Part shown: piece after piece, positions 60,100-64,000 of the stretch
How positions within the stretch are numbered: the stretch's first letter is position 1
How the letters are laid out: each line of letters begins with the position of its first letter
Source of the DNA: Alphaproteobacteria bacterium
GTDB lineage: Bacteria > Pseudomonadota > Alphaproteobacteria > ATCC43930 > CGMCC-115725
Length of the DNA: 64,000 bases
Reading direction: 5' to 3'
Assembly: GCA_021325525.1 (NCBI GenBank)
Contig: JAJPHB010000162.1
Coordinates: forward strand, 1 to 64,000
Notes under the pieces: generated by a model
The model's input: only the letters and a program-made list of their open reading frames with translations
Told to the model about the DNA's origin: nothing
Database searches by the model: none
Translations under genes and position numbers: made by a program

Positions 60100-61217
60100 T
60101 CACTGGCGCGACGGGCTTCATCGGCTCGCGTCTCTGCGAGCGATTGTCGCTGCACTATCGCGTGCCGTATCGGGCTCTCGTCCACAATTTCGGAAAGGCG
60201 GCGCGGATCGGGCGTCTCGGGGCCGAGATGGTCGCCGGCGATCTCGACGATAAAGCCAGTCTCTCTTCGGCCCTCTCCGGCTGCGACGGAGTCGTGCACC
60301 TCGCCTATGGCAACAATGCCGGAAGAGCGGAGAAGATCTTGCTCAGCGCGTGCCGGGAAGCCGGGATCAAGCGCTTCGTCCATATCAGCTCGATGGCGGT
60401 GCACGGCCCTAACCCTGGGCCGGAATGCGCGCGCGAGGCAACGGCGACGATCGGCCGCTACGGCGAGCCCTATTCCGATGCCAAGGCCCGGGCGGAGAGG
60501 GTGGTGCAGCGCGCGATCGATGGCGGCATGCCCGGAATCATCCTGCGCCCGACCGTCGTCTACGGGCCCTACAGCCCGTTTGTGACGCGCATCGTGCAGG
60601 ACGCGCGCGCCGGTGCGGTCAGCCTGATCGATGAAGGGAAGGGGGTCTGCAACGCCGTTTATGTGGACGACGTCTGCGATGCGATTTATGCCGCGCTCGA
60701 AACCGATCGCGGCTTGGGCAAGGCATTCTTCGTGAACGCCGATCGCGCCGTGAGCTGGCGCGACTTCAACACGACCTTTGCCGAAATGGTGCGGCCATTA
60801 CCCAGGATCCTCAATGTCAGTGCCGATGCGGCCCGTGCCTATTGGCGTTCGGCGAGGCCGTCGCTGCGATCGAATTTGACGGCGCTGAAGCGGCTCGCGA
60901 TGTCGTCCGACTTCCACGACCAGCTGGCAACGGTTCCCGCCCTCCGCTCGGCCATCCGCTGGACGAAAGTGAATTTGAAAAAGGCGCTTTCGGCCGATCG
61001 GGTGAATGCCCTGAAGAATATCGGAGCGGAACATGCGTCGCCCGCAGCATGGACCGCCTGGCCGGATCAGGGCCGGATCGTCCGCGAGGATTTTCATCTC
61101 GAATTTTCCAACGAGCTTGCGAAAACGCTCCTGGGCTGGCGGCCGGCCTATGATTTTGTTGCGGGCGCGGCAGTGACCCGGAGCTGGCTCGAATTTGCCC
61201 GGATGCTTGAAAGTTGA
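60078..61217 (+). CDS. NAD-dependent epimerase/dehydratase (extended SDR)
   Basis: This 379-residue protein shows the NAD motif LITGATGFIGSRLCERL, SSMAVHGPNPGP, the catalytic Tyr-Lys in GEPYSDAKARAERV, and ILRPTVVYGPYSPFVTRIV. It is longer than simple epimerases, with an extra C-terminal half of about 120 residues. Its partner is the overlapping Gfo/Idh/MocA enzyme. The sugar is unknown. Confidence 0.85.
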   Translation: MRCGKVLITGATGFIGSRLCERLSLHYRVPYRALVHNFGKAARIGRLGAEMVAGDLDDKASLSSALSGCDGVVHLAYGNNAGRAEKILLSACREAGIKRFVHISSMAVHGPNPGPECAREATATIGRYGEPYSDAKARAERVVQRAIDGGMPGIILRPTVVYGPYSPFVTRIVQDARAGAVSLIDEGKGVCNAVYVDDVCDAIYAALETDRGLGKAFFVNADRAVSWRDFNTTFAEMVRPLPRILNVSADAARAYWRSARPSLRSNLTALKRLAMSSDFHDQLATVPALRSAIRWTKVNLKKALSADRVNALKNIGAEHASPAAWTAWPDQGRIVREDFHLEFSNELAKTLLGWRPAYDFVAGAAVTRSWLEFARMLES

Positions 61218-61220
61218 TAA

Positions 61221-62310
61221 TAATGCTGGTTTGAATCAGCAATTACGTACAGAAACATCAGGTTCTTTGCGGCGCTCACTGTATTCGTCGCCCACGTCTC
61301 GGGTTCGCGGTTCACTGGCGGGCTCTTCTGGCAGTTCGAACCATATGGTGATGAGGCCGTCGATGTCTTCTTCGTGCTCTCCGGCTTTGTCATTGCATAT
61401 GTGACCGACCAGCGCGAGACCTCAGCAGCTACATACACTATCTCGCGCTTAGCCCGAGTCTATTCGGTATCTTTGCCGGCAATGATTGCCACATTCACCC
61501 TCGATACAATCGGCCGTACATTGCGGCCCGATCTATATTCTGAGGCCTGGGATTATGTAGCAGAGGACAGATAACTCAATTTCTGACGATTCTAATCTTC
61601 GTCAATCGACTTTGGTGGCGGCATATCACTCAAGGTTCCAATGTATCTTATTGGTCTCTGAGTTACGAGGTTTGGTATTATGTAATATTCGGGCTCATGA
61701 TTTTTGCGCGCGGACGATGGCGGACGATTGCGCCTGTTGCAGCAATGTGCGTCGCTTGATCCAATATTCTTTCCCTTTTTCCGTTGTGGCTGCTCGTAGT
61801 GGCGACTTACCGCCTTTCTGACCGATGCGCAATCGGCAAGACAGCGGGAGCAGGTTTGTGCACAGGCGCGCTGGGCAGCATACGAAGCATGGGCTTGGCA
61901 TCAGCATATGTTCACTGACGCGGTGCCTAGCTCCTGGTTCCACCGATCTCAAATACTTGCAGAAGTACTTAGTATCATTGGCGTTTTCAGCACATCTGGT
62001 TGGCTTCGGAGCCGTTTCATCTCTGTTTGGTCCTGTTTTAAATCGACTTTCCCACTTTATAAGGTGGACCGCAGGAGCGACATTCACTATTTATTTGTTT
62101 CACGTACCCCTGTGCCAGCTCCTTACTGTTCTCGCCCCATGGTCACCATCTTCTTGGTATACGCGCCTGGTTATGTTCCCCGGGGCGCTGGCCATGATGT
62201 TCGTGATCGCCGAACTGACAGAGCGTCGCAAGCAGGTATGGCACCGTCTGTTCTCGGGCCTGTTTGGACTGAAATCGCAACGGGAAGCAGTTGTAACACC
62301 AGTTCAGTAA
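61221..62310 (+). pseudogene. Degenerate acyltransferase-3 gene
   Basis: Pieces of an acyltransferase-3 membrane protein lie in order. The first (from about 61245) has YRNIRFFAALTVFVAHVSGS and FFVLSGFVIAYVTDQRE and stops at about 61574. The second has WSLSYEVWYYVIFGLMIFAR and stops near 61760. The last has HFIRWTAGATFTIYLFHVPL and ends at 62310. No start codon leads the first piece, and at least two stops or shifts separate the rest. It pairs with the intact copy 24 bases downstream, so this is an old or decayed tandem duplicate. Confidence 0.85.
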
Positions 62311-62334
62311 TCTGGCTTTCAACGGTAATCGCTG

Positions 62335-63378
62335 ATGCGACCGACCACTTCCACCTACCTCGATCTACTGCGCTTCAACGCGTCTGGTCTGGTTTTTCTG
62401 TCGCATCTGTCGATCGCGCAATTGAGCGGCGGATTCCTTTGGCAGATCCAGCCCTATGGGCACAGTGCCGTTATCGTGTTCTTCGTGCTTTCCGGTTATG
62501 TGATCAGTTTCACGGCCGCGACGAAGGACAGAACGCTCGAGCAGTATGCGATCAACCGACTAGCCCGGCTCTATTCGGTCGTGATCCCCGCCATAGTCCT
62601 CGCCTTCCTGCTCGATCGCATCGGCATGGCGGCTAGTCCCGATGTCTATCTGCTGGACCGCGAGACCGCGCCCTTATTGCGCGTCGGCGCTGCTGTGAGT
62701 TTCCTCAGCGAGAGCTGGCTCGCTGACATTCCGCTCTTCAGTGACGATGCCTTTTGGTCGCTGCCCTACGAATTTTGGTATTACGTAATCTTCGCTGGGT
62801 TCACTTATTTTGCAGGCAGGCGGCGAGCGCTCGTGTGCGGAGCCGCTATGCTGATTGCCGGGCCTAAAATCCTGCTGCTCTTGCCAACCTGGCTCTTCGG
62901 TGCGGTTGCGTTCCGCATATCGCGATATGTGGTATTGTCTCCTCGCCTCGCTTGGTCGTTGTTCATACTTTCGCTCGGAGCGGCCGTTGCGATCGGGTTG
63001 CGACCGCGCGTGACCGTCAATCTCAACCTATTTCCGCCCAACTACAGCCCATCCGATTATGCTTTGGCCGCCGCGATTGGGGTCAACATCATCGCCGCGA
63101 ACGGGATCGCGCTCTGGTTTGGCGGGGTCGATCGACTGATCCGCTGGACCGCCGGTTTTACGTTTTCGCCCTATCTCTTTCATTTACCTTTGCTGCACCT
63201 TTTCAGTGCGTTCATCCGCTCTGAAAACCCGCTAGTCCGCGGTCCGCTGATCGGCAGCGCTACGGTGATCAGCGTCATTTTCCTGGGATTGGTGACCGAG
63301 CAGAAAAAGCAAGTCGTGAGACGGTGGATCATCCGGTCGGTAACAGTCCTTAAGGGGCGCTTCGCCGCGCTCCACTGA
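62335..63378 (+). CDS. Acyltransferase-3 family membrane protein
   Basis: This intact 347-residue protein has about ten membrane helices. Key stretches are YLDLLRFNASGLVFLSHLSI, FFVLSGYVISFTAATKDR, WSLPYEFWYYVIFAGFTYFA and IRWTAGFTFSPYLFHLPL. Such enzymes add acetyl or other acyl groups to polysaccharides at the membrane. It is the working counterpart of the decayed gene just before it, and would decorate the EPS. Confidence 0.9.
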   Translation: MRPTTSTYLDLLRFNASGLVFLSHLSIAQLSGGFLWQIQPYGHSAVIVFFVLSGYVISFTAATKDRTLEQYAINRLARLYSVVIPAIVLAFLLDRIGMAASPDVYLLDRETAPLLRVGAAVSFLSESWLADIPLFSDDAFWSLPYEFWYYVIFAGFTYFAGRRRALVCGAAMLIAGPKILLLLPTWLFGAVAFRISRYVVLSPRLAWSLFILSLGAAVAIGLRPRVTVNLNLFPPNYSPSDYALAAAIGVNIIAANGIALWFGGVDRLIRWTAGFTFSPYLFHLPLLHLFSAFIRSENPLVRGPLIGSATVISVIFLGLVTEQKKQVVRRWIIRSVTVLKGRFAALH

Positions 63379-63395
63379 CCCGACCTTGACTAGCG

Positions 63396-64000
63396 TCATA
63401 AATGGACCCCCTGCAGCAGATTGCGTCGCCGCAGATATCGGACCGTGCGCCCCAGAAGCGGCGCGACGGTATAGAGGAAGCGGCCCGTGAGGTCGAGCAG
63501 CGGCCGCCATGCCGCACCCGAGAATCGCAGCTCATATCCAAGGTCCTGCAGATCGCGGGAGAGACAAGACTCCATCGCGAAGCATTCGAGTGCGGAGAGC
63601 TTGCTGCGCCAGAGGCCGATCGAATCCTTTGTTACGGGCTGGCCGAGCTTGCCGTGAATGTGCCGCTCCCGGGCTGGAACGAGCTCGATCCCTTCCTGGT
63701 AATCCAGCATTCCCGGCTCGAATTCTTCCCCGAGGAAGCGGCAGATTTTCCGGACCGTCACCTCGAGATCAGCAACTAAGTCTTCGTATTTGATCTCGAT
63801 GATCTGTTGCCAATGAGGCCCTCCGACATAAGCCTGCCGCCTTGCCATCACCGAGGTCCATTCGAAACCGGGCCGTTCGTAGTACCGGTCGTAATTGAGG
63901 TTTATCCAAGAGATCGCGACGTCACGTCCGTCGCGGATCAGATGAATGAACTTGGCCCCCGGATAGAGTGTCGCCAATTGCGGGACGATGTCGAAATAGA
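63396..64000 (-). CDS. Sulfotransferase family protein (cut by right edge)
   Basis: About 201 residues are visible, ending at 63396, with the N-terminus outside the window. The strand order PGAKFIHLIRDGRDVAISW is the 3'-phosphate-binding motif of PAPS-dependent sulfotransferases, followed by IEIKYEDLVADLEVTVRKIC and FLGEEFEPGMLDY. The 5'-PSB P-loop lies beyond the right edge. With cysD/cysNC about 14 kb away it supports sulfation of the polymer. It faces the acyltransferase gene across 17 bases. Confidence 0.85.
   Translation of the reverse strand, partial: YFDIVPQLATLYPGAKFIHLIRDGRDVAISWINLNYDRYYERPGFEWTSVMARRQAYVGGPHWQQIIEIKYEDLVADLEVTVRKICRFLGEEFEPGMLDYQEGIELVPARERHIHGKLGQPVTKDSIGLWRSKLSALECFAMESCLSRDLQDLGYELRFSGAAWRPLLDLTGRFLYTVAPLLGRTVRYLRRRNLLQGVHL

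Overview
The window comes from a GC-rich alphaproteobacterium, most likely of the order Hyphomicrobiales (Rhizobiales). The evidence is the conserved minus-strand run rplU-rpmA-obgE-proB-proA-nadD-rsfS-rlmH, a clpS-clpA pair, a phasin gene, a DUF3126 gene, and many palindromic intergenic repeats with a CCCTCTCCCC/GGGGAGAGGG core. I cannot name a genus from the sequence. I found no rRNA, tRNA, CRISPR array, insertion sequence or phage gene.

Layout. 1-7.4 kb: an acyl-CoA ligase cut by the left edge, a molybdopterin oxidoreductase, and a large Lhr-type helicase gene split by an in-frame TAG. 7.4-14.3 kb: a ureidoglycolate-lyase-like gene divergent from a compact plus-strand operon. The operon runs galD-like tautomerase, galB-like hydratase, TetR regulator, aminotransferase, then an ABC amino-acid binding protein and two permeases with no ATPase; a palindromic operator candidate precedes it. 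14.3-25.8 kb: housekeeping genes (VWA protein, J-domain protein, galU, phosphoglucomutase/phosphomannomutase, greB, a ketopantoate-reductase-like gene, a SPOR-domain D,D-carboxypeptidase, a lipoprotein, phasin, clpS, clpA). 25.8-31.7 kb: the ribosome/proline/NAD cluster behind a clear sigma-70-type promoter. 31.8-39.9 kb: a MaoC/acyl-CoA-ligase pair, a secreted PEP-CTERM protein with a strong terminator, a cyclase, small envelope genes, a YdcF protein and a GT2-GtrA flippase-like glycosyltransferase.

39.9-64 kb is an exopolysaccharide (EPS) locus of the exosortase/PEP-CTERM type. It holds nucleotide-sugar genes (wecB, a 4-epimerase, tviB-like), a secreted GH42-like glycosidase, a secreted beta-helix protein, cysD and cysNC, a GT4 glycosyltransferase, an exosortase-EpsI fusion, an asparagine-synthase-type amidotransferase, two FemAB/GNAT-like proteins, a methyltransferase, a Gfo/Idh/MocA oxidoreductase, a nucleoside-diphosphate-sugar epimerase, two acyltransferase-3 copies (one dead), and a sulfotransferase cut by the right edge. 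PAPS synthesis genes together with a sulfotransferase suggest that the polymer is sulfated.

Four genes carry visible lesions: lhr (TAG), the exosortase (TGA), the GH42-like glycosidase (frameshift near its 3' end) and one acyltransferase (several lesions). Three of the four lie in the EPS locus. TAG and TGA both end normal genes here, so recoding is not indicated. Either the EPS/exosortase system is decaying or some lesions are sequencing errors; reads or close relatives would decide.
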